Source: an uncultured Methanobrevibacter sp. (lineage in GTDB: Archaea > Methanobacteriota > Methanobacteria > Methanobacteriales > Methanobacteriaceae). From it: DNA of 64,000 bases. How positions within the stretch are numbered: position 1 is the first letter of the stretch; each line of letters begins with the position of its first letter. The DNA is taken from NCBI RefSeq assembly GCF_902764455.1, contig NZ_CACWVY010000014.1:1-64000 (forward strand), read 5' to 3'. A program made the translations under genes and the position numbers. A model generated the notes under the pieces. It was given only the letters and a program-made list of their open reading frames with translations. It was not told the origin of the DNA and did not search any database. This document shows positions 25,465 to 34,347 of this stretch, one piece after another.

Positions 25465-25878
25465 TTAGAAATTATATGATTCGTTGATTTTACCAGTTAT
25501 GTCCCTTATTTCAGCAGTTGCTTCTTCAAGGTGGAAAATAGCTAATTTATAACCGGTTTCATCATTATAGATTCCCTGCAGGAATTCATTTCCTTCAACA
25601 ATGGAATCAGCAAGATCATAGTTGTCTTCAAACACAGCTTTTCCATAATATCTAAGGAAATCTGTTTCAACAAGAGCAACTATCTCAACATATGGATTTT
25701 TCTCCATCTGTTTATAAACATCTTTAAAGTCACCAACACCAAAGTAAAGTTTTCCGTCTTTTAACAAATGAAAACCGAGAGGTCTGTTTTTAGGTTTATT
25801 TTCATCCACAGTAGCTAAGAAAAATACTTTAGCTTCATTCATAAATTCATCGATTCTTTCTGCACCTTCTAATACCAT
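25465..25878 (-). CDS. pyridoxamine 5'-phosphate oxidase-like flavin-binding protein
   Basis: The 137-residue split-barrel protein contains VFFLATVDENKPKNRPLGF, a typical start of the PNPOx-like FMN/F420-binding family, and GKLYFGVGDFKDVYKQM. Family members bind FMN or F420 and act in small-molecule redox chemistry. It follows the TetR-like gene by 25 bases, hence probably co-regulated with it. Exact function is unknown. Confidence 0.78.
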   Translation of the reverse strand: MVLEGAERIDEFMNEAKVFFLATVDENKPKNRPLGFHLLKDGKLYFGVGDFKDVYKQMEKNPYVEIVALVETDFLRYYGKAVFEDNYDLADSIVEGNEFLQGIYNDETGYKLAIFHLEEATAEIRDITGKINESYNF

Positions 25879-25903
25879 ATTATCACCAATATCTTATATA
25901 TTC

Positions 25904-26494
25904 TTAAATCATAATTCCTTCAAGGAAGATATTCAATAAATCATCGATATAATCGTTGGTTTCAAAACCAAGGCTTTTATTATAGATTTTCCATAATATT
26001 ACTGACTGGAACAAACTGGAATAACACATTACAGAAATTGACCTTGTGTTAATCTCTTTAATCACACCCTTATCTATCTGCAGTTTAAAGAATTCTTCAA
26101 GTTTATTCAGAATCAGATCTGTGATTTTCGAAATTAGAGGTTCATCCTCTTCATCATTTCTGACTTCTTCCATAGCAACTTTGAGTATGCTAAAATCACT
26201 GTCTTCAAGAGATAAAATACCGAAAAAAGAAATTTTGAGGAATACATCTATACTTTCATCTTCATCAAACTCAAAAATCTCATTTAATTTATCAATGAGT
26301 ATTTGCAGATAATATTCTTTTGTAGCATCTACAAGATTTTTTTTATTTTTAAACTTTCTGAAGATAGTTAATTCATTTACGCCTGCTTCAGCAGCTATTT
26401 TTTTAGTTGTTGCCTTATCAAAACCATTTTCCTGAAGAATTACTAGTGTTGCCTGAATAATTTTTTCTGATGTTTTATCGATTTCAGCTTCCAT
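25904..26494 (-). CDS. TetR/AcrR-family transcriptional regulator
   Basis: The 196-residue protein has the TetR N-terminal helix-turn-helix (IIQATLVILQENGFDKATTK, then AGVNELTIFRKFKNKKNLV) and a helical ligand-binding C-terminus. I chose the second Met because it gives the standard distance to the DNA-binding domain; no good ribosome binding site is visible. It may control the downstream flavin protein and the MFS transporter gene. Ligand unknown. Confidence 0.82.
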   Translation of the reverse strand: MEAEIDKTSEKIIQATLVILQENGFDKATTKKIAAEAGVNELTIFRKFKNKKNLVDATKEYYLQILIDKLNEIFEFDEDESIDVFLKISFFGILSLEDSDFSILKVAMEEVRNDEEDEPLISKITDLILNKLEEFFKLQIDKGVIKEINTRSISVMCYSSLFQSVILWKIYNKSLGFETNDYIDDLLNIFLEGIMI

Positions 26495-26552
26495 AAAAAA
26501 ATATATATTGTTATTATATTTTAAATCTTTTTGGAGGAGTTTCATTAATCGT

Positions 26553-27032
26553 TTAAAAAATAATCTTTTCCAATTTCAATAATTCAATTTTTCTATCGAT
26601 TCCGCCAGCATAACCTGTCAATTTTCCATTAACTCCCAAAACTCTATGACATGGTATTAAAATTGAAATCGGATTATGACCAACTGCTCCCCCAACGGCC
26701 TGCGCTGACATAGTTGGAGATATTCTTGAAGCGATTTGGCCGTATGTCATTGTCCTGCCATAGGGAATTTCTGAAAGTATTTTCCAGACCTTGAGTCTGA
26801 ATTCACTTCCCTGAGGTTTAATTTTGAAATCAATTTTAGGATTCAATCCTTTAAAATAATCGTCAAGCCATTTTTTAACATCTCTAAAAATAGCCAATTC
26901 GTCATTTTCCACAATATTTTCAGTTGACGGAAAATATTTTTGTCCGTAAAAGTAAACACCGCAAATTGATTCGCCATCACTTATAATCAGAATTTCTCCA
27001 AGAGGAGAAACATAATCAGTTGAATAGTACAT
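26553..27032 (-). CDS. ogt: methylated-DNA-protein-cysteine methyltransferase
   Basis: The 159-residue suicide enzyme removes alkyl groups from O6-alkylguanine. The helix-turn-helix region (IPYGRTMTYGQIA) and the active-site motif IPCHRVLG, whose Cys accepts the alkyl group, are present. The gene starts 2 bases after the cfbC stop, so it belongs to the same transcript. Length is normal. Confidence 0.93.
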   Translation of the reverse strand: MYYSTDYVSPLGEILIISDGESICGVYFYGQKYFPSTENIVENDELAIFRDVKKWLDDYFKGLNPKIDFKIKPQGSEFRLKVWKILSEIPYGRTMTYGQIASRISPTMSAQAVGGAVGHNPISILIPCHRVLGVNGKLTGYAGGIDRKIELLKLEKIIF

Positions 27033-27034
27033 GT

Positions 27035-27829
27035 CTACAAATATGATTTAAAAAATTCTTCAAATTCTTCGTCACTCATAGGTTCCGGAGTTGATATGTT
27101 TTCATTAGCCATAATGCTTGAAGCAAGGTCACGGTATTCTTGTGCTTCATCACTTTCAGGATATTTTTCTACAACGGTTTTTGCATCTAATTCAGCTTCT
27201 TGAATTAAATTACTTCTATGAATTGTACCAACTACATGTGTTCCTATCTTTTTTGCAAAGTCTTCAATTATTTGCTCCTCATTGTCCACATTTCTGCAGT
27301 TACACACTATACCGCTCAAGTTACCTTTAAGCTTTTTAACACCACGAACAATATTGTTTGCTGCATAAAGTGACATATATTCCCCAGAAGTAACAATTAA
27401 AACTTCATCAGCATATTTTTCACGTAAAGGCACTGAAAAACCGCCGCAAACTACATCTCCCAGCACATCATAAATGACCACATCCAAATCCTCATCAAAT
27501 ATGCTAAGTTTTTCAAGCCTTTTCATAGCTACAATAACACCACGTCCGGCACATCCAACACCAGGTTCAGGACCTCCGCTTTCAACACACTGAATGCCCT
27601 TAAAACCTGTAAAAACAAGATCATCTTTTTCAGGAGTACGATTTTCCTTTAATGTATGAACAACAGTAGGAATTCTTGAGCCGTATAAGGTACGTGTAGT
27701 GTCTGCCTTTGGGTCACAGCCTATTACAATACAATTCAAATCATCACTGCCCCATACGGCAGATAAATTGGCTACTGTAGTACTTTTTCCAATTCCCCCT
27801 TTTCCATAAATAGCTATTTTCTTAATCAT
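27035..27829 (-). CDS. cfbC: Ni-sirohydrochlorin a,c-diamide reductive cyclase, NifH-like subunit
   Basis: The 264-residue protein is a NifH homologue: P-loop GKGGIGKSTT, GCDPKADTTR, and cluster cysteines in GVGCAGRGV and VLGDVVCGGFSVP. In a methanogen without recognisable nif neighbours it fits CfbC, which with CfbD reduces Ni-sirohydrochlorin diamide in F430 synthesis, an ATP-driven reaction. The start overlaps the U32 peptidase stop by 8 bases with GAGGGATTCTG before the ATG, so translation is coupled. The partner cfbD is not in this window. Confidence 0.88.
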   Translation of the reverse strand: MIKKIAIYGKGGIGKSTTVANLSAVWGSDDLNCIVIGCDPKADTTRTLYGSRIPTVVHTLKENRTPEKDDLVFTGFKGIQCVESGGPEPGVGCAGRGVIVAMKRLEKLSIFDEDLDVVIYDVLGDVVCGGFSVPLREKYADEVLIVTSGEYMSLYAANNIVRGVKKLKGNLSGIVCNCRNVDNEEQIIEDFAKKIGTHVVGTIHRSNLIQEAELDAKTVVEKYPESDEAQEYRDLASSIMANENISTPEPMSDEEFEEFFKSYL

Positions 27830-29069
27830 CAGAATCCCTCTCCACTAACTTATATACAAAATCGTTTTTTCTTACCTTTGTTGGTATTAAAATAGCAACA
27901 TTTGAATTTTTATCAACACTGTCAACAGATTTTCCTTCAATCTGCATAGAATCAATTGTATGAGTAATCGAACCGGTAGTCTGACCCTGTATGATAATTT
28001 TATCACCTATTTTCAAATCATCCCATACCCTGATTTCAGCCGCCTTGACTTTATTGTAGTAATTTACAACCTGCCCTATGTCTTTTTTAATATATTTTGA
28101 CTGGTTATCCTCACTTGTCTCAAATGGAGTGCCAAAATAAAAGTTGGTGTCAAAACCACGGTTAAATACGCTTGTAAGCTCTTCCATCCATTCGTCCTTA
28201 ACATTATAATTTGAAGGATCTTCCTGAAAAGCGTCAATCGCTTCACGATAAATGCCAGTTACCATAGCACCATAATCAGGACTTCTTGCCCTTCCTTCTA
28301 TTTTAAATGATGCAACGCCGCTTTCAATTAATTCAGGAATATATTCTATCATGCACATGTCCTTTGGAGAAAAGAAGTTTGTTCTGTAACTTATATCATC
28401 GCTTCCTGTGACAATGAATCTTTCATCTTCCACATCAGAGAAGTTGACAACATTGTCTTCGCCTTCTTCATATGTCAATGTCCAGTTCTTGCGGCAGGGC
28501 TGCAGACAGTCTCCGCAGTTAGCACTCCTTCCATATAATCCATAACTCAAAAAGCATCTGCCTGAAATTGCCATACATATTGCACCATGAACAAAAATTT
28601 CAGTTTCAATCGGCGATTTTTGGGTAATTTCAGCAATTTCCCTTAAAGAAAGCTCCCGTGAAAGGATTGCTCTTTTTGCACCTAACTTTTTAAGGGTTTT
28701 TAAAGTGTAAGAATTAGTTACATTTTCCTGAACGCTGATGTGGGCTTCAAGCCCATATGAAACAGTATCTTCAATCAGGCCAATATCTGATAAAATAAGT
28801 CCGTCAATGCCTGAAGCAGAAATTGTCTCAAGGTTGGATTCAAGCTCCTCTGCAAGCTTTTCATTTAAAATAATATTTGTACATAAATAAGTTTTAGCTC
28901 CGTATTCTTCAGTTATTTTGCAAACATCACTTAAATCATCCAGAGAAAAGTTTTTTGCATTGGCCCTCATGTTATAATCATCAAGGCCAAAATAAACTGC
29001 ATCGGCTCCATTTTCTAAAACGGCACGCAGTGATATGAAATTGCCTGCCGGAGCTAATAATTCAACCAT
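27822..29069 (-). CDS. U32-family peptidase
   Basis: The 415-residue protein begins LLAPAGNFISLRAVLENGADAVYFG, the TIM-barrel start of U32 peptidases. It has the U32 signature EIFVHGAICMAISGRCFLS and clustered cysteines (CGDCLQPCR) that can bind an iron-sulfur cluster, as in tRNA/ubiquinone-modifying relatives (TrhP, UbiU). A role in RNA hydroxylation or cofactor synthesis is as likely as proteolysis. It overlaps cfbC and follows purF by 9 bases. Confidence 0.85.
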   Translation of the reverse strand: MVELLAPAGNFISLRAVLENGADAVYFGLDDYNMRANAKNFSLDDLSDVCKITEEYGAKTYLCTNIILNEKLAEELESNLETISASGIDGLILSDIGLIEDTVSYGLEAHISVQENVTNSYTLKTLKKLGAKRAILSRELSLREIAEITQKSPIETEIFVHGAICMAISGRCFLSYGLYGRSANCGDCLQPCRKNWTLTYEEGEDNVVNFSDVEDERFIVTGSDDISYRTNFFSPKDMCMIEYIPELIESGVASFKIEGRARSPDYGAMVTGIYREAIDAFQEDPSNYNVKDEWMEELTSVFNRGFDTNFYFGTPFETSEDNQSKYIKKDIGQVVNYYNKVKAAEIRVWDDLKIGDKIIIQGQTTGSITHTIDSMQIEGKSVDSVDKNSNVAILIPTKVRKNDFVYKLVERDSDD

Positions 29070-29078
29070 AAAAATCCA

Positions 29079-30500
29079 TTAAGGTTTATAGTAAGTCTCA
29101 GCTTCAAGACCTTCAGGCAATTCTGTAGGATAATCCTCGTTTAGACAGCCTAAACATAATTTCTCTTCGCCCATACCAATAGCCTCAACGAGGGCAGGAA
29201 GAGTTATATAACCTAAAGAGTCTATTTTTAACTGTTCCTGAATTTCTTCAACAGAATAATTCGCAGCAATCAACTCTTTTTTGGTTGCCATTGCAACTCC
29301 GTAGTAACATGGAGCAATAACAGGAGGGCATCCTACTAAAAAGTGAATTTCTGCAGGTTCAGCTTCCTTAACAAGGTCAAGCAACTGTTTGGAAGTTGTT
29401 CCTCTTACAATACTGTCATCGATTAAAATAATTTTTTTGCCTTTAATGGCTTCTTTAATTGGATTTAGCTTAAGCCTGACTGCCAGCTCCCTTTCTTCCT
29501 GAGTAGGCATGATGAATGTTCTTCCGACATATCTGTTTTTGATTAAACCTTCACCATAAGGAATACCTGATGCTCTTGAATATCCGATAGCTGCAGGAAT
29601 GGATGAATCCGGAACAGGAATTACTACATCCGCATCAATAGGATAGAGTTTGTGCAGCTGACGGCCGATATTCATTCTGGTTTCATAAACGTTAATGCCG
29701 TCAATGGTACTGTCAGGTCTTGCAAAATAAACATATTCGAACATGCAGTGGGAAAGTTTACATTTTCCTGCGCTTTCTAGCATGTGAGATTTGAGTTCAT
29801 CATCTTCAAAATAGACTACTTCACCCGGAACTATGTCTCTAATATATTCCGCATTTATTACATCAAATGCTACAGTTTCAGAAGCTAAAATAAATTCATC
29901 ATCCCTTTTTGCAACTGCAAGAGGTTTGATTCCCATAGGATCTCTTACACCATATAATTCACCGTCGATTAAAATAGTCAATGCATATGATCCAACAAGT
30001 TTTTTGCATACAGCTTCAATAGCCTCCAAAACATTTTTGCCATTGTCATAATGTTCTTTTTTAAGCATGTAACATATTACTTCAGAATCGGAATCAGACT
30101 TGAAATAAAATCCTTCGCTACTGAGTTCTTTTTTTAACTCAGCCGAATTGACAATGTCACCATTATGAGCCATTGCAATAAATCCGTCACCAAAATCAGT
30201 TACAAAAGGCTGTGAATTTTCAATTTTTGATTGGCCAGTAGTTGAATACCTTACATGACCAATTGCCATGCTTCCAGGCAAGTGATTAATTTCATTATCT
30301 TTAAATACATCAGTGATTAAACCCATACCGCAATAATGATTTAAACCATTTTCTGTATTAAAAGCAGCTATTCCTGCTGATTCCTGACCTCTATGCTGTA
30401 AAGCATATAAACAATAATAAACAAAAGATGCGACATTTTTAGAATCATCACTACAGTGAATTCCAACAATACCACACTTATCTTCCATCTCACCGTGCAT
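29079..30500 (-). CDS. purF: amidophosphoribosyltransferase
   Basis: The 473-residue enzyme transfers glutamine amide nitrogen to PRPP, the first step of purine synthesis. The Ntn nucleophile is the Cys in DKCGIVGIH, which is exposed after removal of a short propeptide. The PRPP motif is ILIDDSIVRGTTSKQL. Cysteines including CLGC near the C-terminus fit the 4Fe-4S type seen in Bacillus PurF. GGGAG lies 8 bases before the first ATG, so that start is kept. It is followed by the U32 gene. Confidence 0.95.
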   Translation of the reverse strand: MHGEMEDKCGIVGIHCSDDSKNVASFVYYCLYALQHRGQESAGIAAFNTENGLNHYCGMGLITDVFKDNEINHLPGSMAIGHVRYSTTGQSKIENSQPFVTDFGDGFIAMAHNGDIVNSAELKKELSSEGFYFKSDSDSEVICYMLKKEHYDNGKNVLEAIEAVCKKLVGSYALTILIDGELYGVRDPMGIKPLAVAKRDDEFILASETVAFDVINAEYIRDIVPGEVVYFEDDELKSHMLESAGKCKLSHCMFEYVYFARPDSTIDGINVYETRMNIGRQLHKLYPIDADVVIPVPDSSIPAAIGYSRASGIPYGEGLIKNRYVGRTFIMPTQEERELAVRLKLNPIKEAIKGKKIILIDDSIVRGTTSKQLLDLVKEAEPAEIHFLVGCPPVIAPCYYGVAMATKKELIAANYSVEEIQEQLKIDSLGYITLPALVEAIGMGEEKLCLGCLNEDYPTELPEGLEAETYYKP

Positions 30501-30565
30501 TATGTAAACTCCCTTAAAATAGTATAATTATAGTTATCTAAAAACTAGTATAAAAACAATAATGT

Positions 30566-31462
30566 TTAGTCCCAGAAATTCTCGAAAGTATCTGGAATTT
30601 CATCATAGGCATCCTTAACTTCCGGAACTTTCTCTTCCTTAATATCAGTTAAATCCTTTTTTAAATCATCAGCATTATCATCAACAAATATTAATGCAGT
30701 TCTAACAATATTTAACCATTCAATAGCCTTGGATTTATTTTCAGCAGCAATATAATTTTGACCGACAATAATATTTTCAGGCTTGAACTTATCAGTAGCT
30801 ATTACAATTCTTTTTTCATCCTTAAGCTCCTGCCTGAAGGTTTCCTGCCAAAGCTCTTCAAGATTGAATATTTCCAGAATCTCTTTTCGATATATATCCT
30901 CATAGCGTAATTTGAATGATGAAAAATCAGATTTTACCTCTTCGACATCTTCTCTCAGCTCATTGTTTTCCTGAGACAATATTTCATTTTCCTTGATTAG
31001 CTTATTGTAATCATCAAGAAGGCTATTATAGTTATGAGTTACTTTCATCAGTTTATTTTCCAGAGCGTGGATGTTAATCAGATTTAAAGAATAAGATAAT
31101 GTTGATTTTATGATTGAATTCAAGATTTCCTTTTCGGCCAATCTGAAGTCTATTGATTCATCTTCAACAATAATGTGAGTGTAGTCAAACAGTCCCACAT
31201 GATTAAAATCAGTTTTCAATTCATTAAAAAGAATATTATAGGTTTCATCATGACCATAACCTCCAATAAGCAAAATATCAGCGCCGGTAGCTACTTTTTT
31301 TACGATGCTTAATTCGGTAGTTGGAATTATTGATGAAACGATAATGTTGTAATCCTGTTCAAGCTGAATATTGTTTACAGCCTTTGATACAAGCTGGGCA
31401 ATATCCAGTCCCTGAACAATGATACGAACATCTATTTTTGATTCATGATTTTCATTTCCCAT
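30566..31462 (-). CDS. unknown coiled-coil protein
   Basis: The 298-residue soluble protein has an N-terminal alpha/beta domain (about 1-115) with IDVRIIVQGLDIAQL and GADILLIGGYGHD. A central coiled coil follows at about 130-190 (heptads with LDDYNKLIKENEILSQ), then an alpha/beta C-terminal domain and an acidic tail. No catalytic motif is recognised. AGGTAATTTTC precedes the ATG and galE lies 9 bases upstream, so it is part of the ferredoxin-GGR-galE run. Homologues seem likely in Methanobacteriales only. Confidence 0.6.
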   Translation of the reverse strand: MGNENHESKIDVRIIVQGLDIAQLVSKAVNNIQLEQDYNIIVSSIIPTTELSIVKKVATGADILLIGGYGHDETYNILFNELKTDFNHVGLFDYTHIIVEDESIDFRLAEKEILNSIIKSTLSYSLNLINIHALENKLMKVTHNYNSLLDDYNKLIKENEILSQENNELREDVEEVKSDFSSFKLRYEDIYRKEILEIFNLEELWQETFRQELKDEKRIVIATDKFKPENIIVGQNYIAAENKSKAIEWLNIVRTALIFVDDNADDLKKDLTDIKEEKVPEVKDAYDEIPDTFENFWD

Positions 31463-31471
31463 GAAAATTAC

Positions 31472-32440
31472 CTAAACTTTATTTATTTTTTCATGCCATT
31501 TCCATGCAGAGCTTACAATTTGCTCTAAATCATACTGAGGAATCCAGCCTAATTTTTCTCTGATTTTAGTTGAATCAGCTATAAGTATAGCCGGATCACC
31601 TTCACGGCGTTCATCCATTTTAACTTCAAAATCACGTCCTGTGACTTTTTTACACATGTCAATTACTTCACGTACAGAATAACCTTCACCATTTCCAAGG
31701 TTGAAGATATTTGATTCATGTTCATTGCATAAGTATTCATATGCTTTAATATGAGCATCTGCCAAGTCATTTACATGGATGTAATCACGAATGCATGTTC
31801 CGTCAGGAGTATCATAATCGCTTCCAAATATGGAAATGCTGTCCCTTTTTCCAATGGCAGCATCTAAAATCAATGGTATCAAGTGTGTTTCTGGGTCATG
31901 GAATTCCCCTATTTCACAATCGAAATCAGCACCTGCAGCATTGAAATATCTTAAAGATACATAGTTGAAATCACCTTTATCAGCTTCTCTTTGAAGAGCC
32001 TTTTCAGTGATAAATTTGGAGTGTCCGTAAGGATTGATTGGTTTTAGTTCTGTATCTTCTGTGATTGGAATCTGTTCAGGATTTCCATAAACTGCTGCAG
32101 TTGATGAAAGAATAAATTTGTCCACATTAAATTCTCTCATGACCTTCAAGAGATTTAAGGTATTTTTATAGTTATTTTTAAAGTATTTTTGAGGAAGTTC
32201 AACTGATTCGGCTACTGAAGAAAAAGCAGCAAAGTGAATAACACCATCTATATCATATTTTTCAAAAACTTCCCTGATATTGTCTTTTCCAAAGTCGTAG
32301 TTTTCAAAATTTCCCCATTTAACAAAGTTTTCATAACCTTTGCAAAGATTATCAACAATAACAGTGTCATAGCCTGCATTGTGTAGTGCTTTATTGGTAT
32401 GAGAACCTATATAACCTGCTCCGCCAGTAACTAAAATCAA
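31472..32440 (-). CDS. galE: UDP-glucose 4-epimerase family protein
   Basis: The 322-residue extended SDR has the NAD motif GGAGYIGSHTNKAL at the start, the catalytic Ser-Thr in SSTAAVYG and YGHSK (YxxxK). It ends with the GalE-like stretch RREGDPAILIADSTK. It interconverts UDP-glucose and UDP-galactose (or GlcNAc/GalNAc) for wall and surface glycans. The start is probably TTG at 32440, six bases after AAGGTG; the GTG within the site is less likely. It follows the GGR gene. Confidence 0.88.
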   Translation of the reverse strand: MILVTGGAGYIGSHTNKALHNAGYDTVIVDNLCKGYENFVKWGNFENYDFGKDNIREVFEKYDIDGVIHFAAFSSVAESVELPQKYFKNNYKNTLNLLKVMREFNVDKFILSSTAAVYGNPEQIPITEDTELKPINPYGHSKFITEKALQREADKGDFNYVSLRYFNAAGADFDCEIGEFHDPETHLIPLILDAAIGKRDSISIFGSDYDTPDGTCIRDYIHVNDLADAHIKAYEYLCNEHESNIFNLGNGEGYSVREVIDMCKKVTGRDFEVKMDERREGDPAILIADSTKIREKLGWIPQYDLEQIVSSAWKWHEKINKV

Positions 32441-32450
32441 TGTGAACACC

Positions 32451-33629
32451 TTAAATAAATTTACCTAATTTAAGTAACGCTTTTGGAGATACTTTAATTA
32501 ATTTTTTAACAATTTCAGTTGTGGAAATTTTCTCAAAGCTTTCACCTTGGAATGCGTGAGCAATGCTGTCAAGTTCTTCATCGGATAATGTAAGCAAGTA
32601 TTCCTGTACTTTTTTATATCTTTTGATTTCATGGTCAAGCTCATCGTGAGCCATTTGATCATATTGTTTTAGGAATTTTTTGGAGCAGTCCTCTTTGATA
32701 GCTTGAGCTGCAACCTGACCTGCACACATACCCCCGGTCATACCTGAGATGATTCCTCCACCAGTCAACGGATTTACCTGACCTGCTGCATCTCCAACAA
32801 CCATAATGTTGTCATCATATAATTTTTTAGTCATTCCGCCTACTGGGTCTCCACCAACGTTTAATTCAACTGCCTGAGCGTTTTGAGTGTATGGACATTT
32901 TGCAATAAAATCATCCAAGTATTCTTTAGCTGTTTTTTCAGCTTTATGAGGTAATATTGCTAAACCTACGTTTGCAATGTCATCACCTTTAGGGAAAATC
33001 CATACATATCCTCCAGGTGCACATGAACCTAAGTAGAATTCAATGACTCCAGGTTTTTCGAATTCAACATTACACATTTCGTATTGTACACCGGATTCCA
33101 TTTCTTTTGCTTTTGCAGCTGGTCTGAGACCTGCCCATCTTGCAACGTGACCTTCAGGACCGTCAGCGGCAATTAAAATTTTACATTTGTAGTCTATTTT
33201 TTCACCCATGCATTCGGTGTTGACAATATATCCGTTATCGATTTTTTCAATACCAGTTACTAAGGTTTTGATTTTTATTTCAGCACCTGCTCTTGCAGCA
33301 TCCATCGCCATGTGTTTGTCGAATACTTTTCTTTCCAATATGTAACCTGCTTCAGGAAGTTTAACTTCATCTTTGGTTAACCATACATCAGTTCCATCTG
33401 GTGTTTGAATCCTTACGCCTTGAATTTCCTGGGTTACCCAGCGAGGAGATGGTTCGATGCCCAGTTTTTCAAGGCCCTGAATTGAAACTCCTTCAGCACA
33501 TCTTTTTGGTGATCCAATTTCAGATTTTTTATCCATTAAGATTACTTTTGCTCCGCCTAAAGCTGCATGTTTTGCTGCACTGGAACCTGCAGGTCCAGAT
33601 CCTACTACTATTACATCAGTTTCAATCAT
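32451..33629 (-). CDS. geranylgeranyl reductase family flavoprotein
   Basis: The 392-residue FAD enzyme has the nucleotide-binding start VIVVGSGPAGSSAAKHAAL. It also has RCAEGV, PGGYVWIFPKGDDIANVG and VVGDAAGQVNPLTGGGI, as in digeranylgeranylglycerophospholipid reductases. It saturates the isoprenoid chains of archaeal membrane lipids. The ferredoxin gene immediately upstream (4-base gap) is probably its electron donor. Which lipid intermediate is preferred cannot be told. Confidence 0.9.
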   Translation of the reverse strand: MIETDVIVVGSGPAGSSAAKHAALGGAKVILMDKKSEIGSPKRCAEGVSIQGLEKLGIEPSPRWVTQEIQGVRIQTPDGTDVWLTKDEVKLPEAGYILERKVFDKHMAMDAARAGAEIKIKTLVTGIEKIDNGYIVNTECMGEKIDYKCKILIAADGPEGHVARWAGLRPAAKAKEMESGVQYEMCNVEFEKPGVIEFYLGSCAPGGYVWIFPKGDDIANVGLAILPHKAEKTAKEYLDDFIAKCPYTQNAQAVELNVGGDPVGGMTKKLYDDNIMVVGDAAGQVNPLTGGGIISGMTGGMCAGQVAAQAIKEDCSKKFLKQYDQMAHDELDHEIKRYKKVQEYLLTLSDEELDSIAHAFQGESFEKISTTEIVKKLIKVSPKALLKLGKFI

Positions 33630-33633
33630 ATAA

Positions 33634-33801
33634 TCATTCCTCTTTTTCTAAAGCATCAATTGGACATGCTTTAATACATGTATCACAATCTTTACAGTCT
33701 TCATCATTAAATACCAATGAATATTCTCTTACTTGAATTAAATTTCTTGGACAAACTCCTGCACATTCTCCGCAGAATGAGCACCAATCTTTAACAATCA
33801 T
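33634..33801 (-). CDS. small 2[4Fe-4S] ferredoxin-like protein
   Basis: This 55-residue ORF has two clusters, CSFCGECAGVCP and CKDCDTCIKACP, each with CxxCxxCxxxCP spacing. GGAGAT precedes the ATG, and the stop is 4 bases from the geranylgeranyl reductase start. The tight coupling suggests that it delivers electrons to that reductase, which needs two electrons per double bond. Confidence 0.9.
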   Translation of the reverse strand: MIVKDWCSFCGECAGVCPRNLIQVREYSLVFNDEDCKDCDTCIKACPIDALEKEE

Positions 33802-33921
33802 AAAATATCTCCTTAACTAACAGTTTATGTTATGAATAGTAAGTTTTTTATTATATTTAAAAGTTTAGTAAAAAATAGCTTTTAAAAGCAATAATTAAAG
33901 AAAAAAATAAGTTTTAAAGTA

Positions 33922-34347
33922 TTATTTTACCAATAATACTGGAACATCAGATGTTCTTAAAAGTCTTTCTGAAACAGAACCAATTTGAGTGTCAGAAACA
34001 TTATTTTCATCAAAAGATACGAACCGGTTATTATTTGCACCATGGGCTGATATAACAACCAAATCCGCACGGGTCTGCTTGACAATAAAACTCATGTCCC
34101 TTAAAGGATCTGCAGTAAGCAGGTGCTCTGTAACTTCAACACCCACAGCAGATGCCTTTTTGGTAATTTTTGCAAGAATTGCATCTCCGGAATCTTCTTC
34201 AGAATCATAGCTGTTTAATGAAAATTCCTCAAGAACATGAACTGCAGCTATTTTGGATGAAAATTTCTCTGCAATTTCAATGGCAATATCTGCGGCCTTG
34301 TCTCCGTATTCAGACCCATCAACGGGAAGCATAATTACATCAAACAT
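33922..34347 (-). CDS. universal stress protein (UspA family)
   Basis: The 141-residue protein has MLPVDGSEYGDKA at the start and a C-terminal GSVSERLLRTSDVPVLLVK. The expected ATP-binding GxxGxxG loop is poorly conserved (HGANNNRFVS), with a run of Asn/Asp, so nucleotide binding is uncertain. The ATG directly follows the stop of atwA (TGAATG), with GGAGA inside the end of that gene, so both proteins are made from the same mRNA. Confidence 0.83.
   Translation of the reverse strand: MFDVIMLPVDGSEYGDKAADIAIEIAEKFSSKIAAVHVLEEFSLNSYDSEEDSGDAILAKITKKASAVGVEVTEHLLTADPLRDMSFIVKQTRADLVVISAHGANNNRFVSFDENNVSDTQIGSVSERLLRTSDVPVLLVK

Noticed and set aside
27035-27829. Nitrogenase iron protein (nifH)
   Set aside because: No nifD, nifK or other nitrogenase genes lie nearby; the length and context fit the F430 reductase subunit CfbC better.
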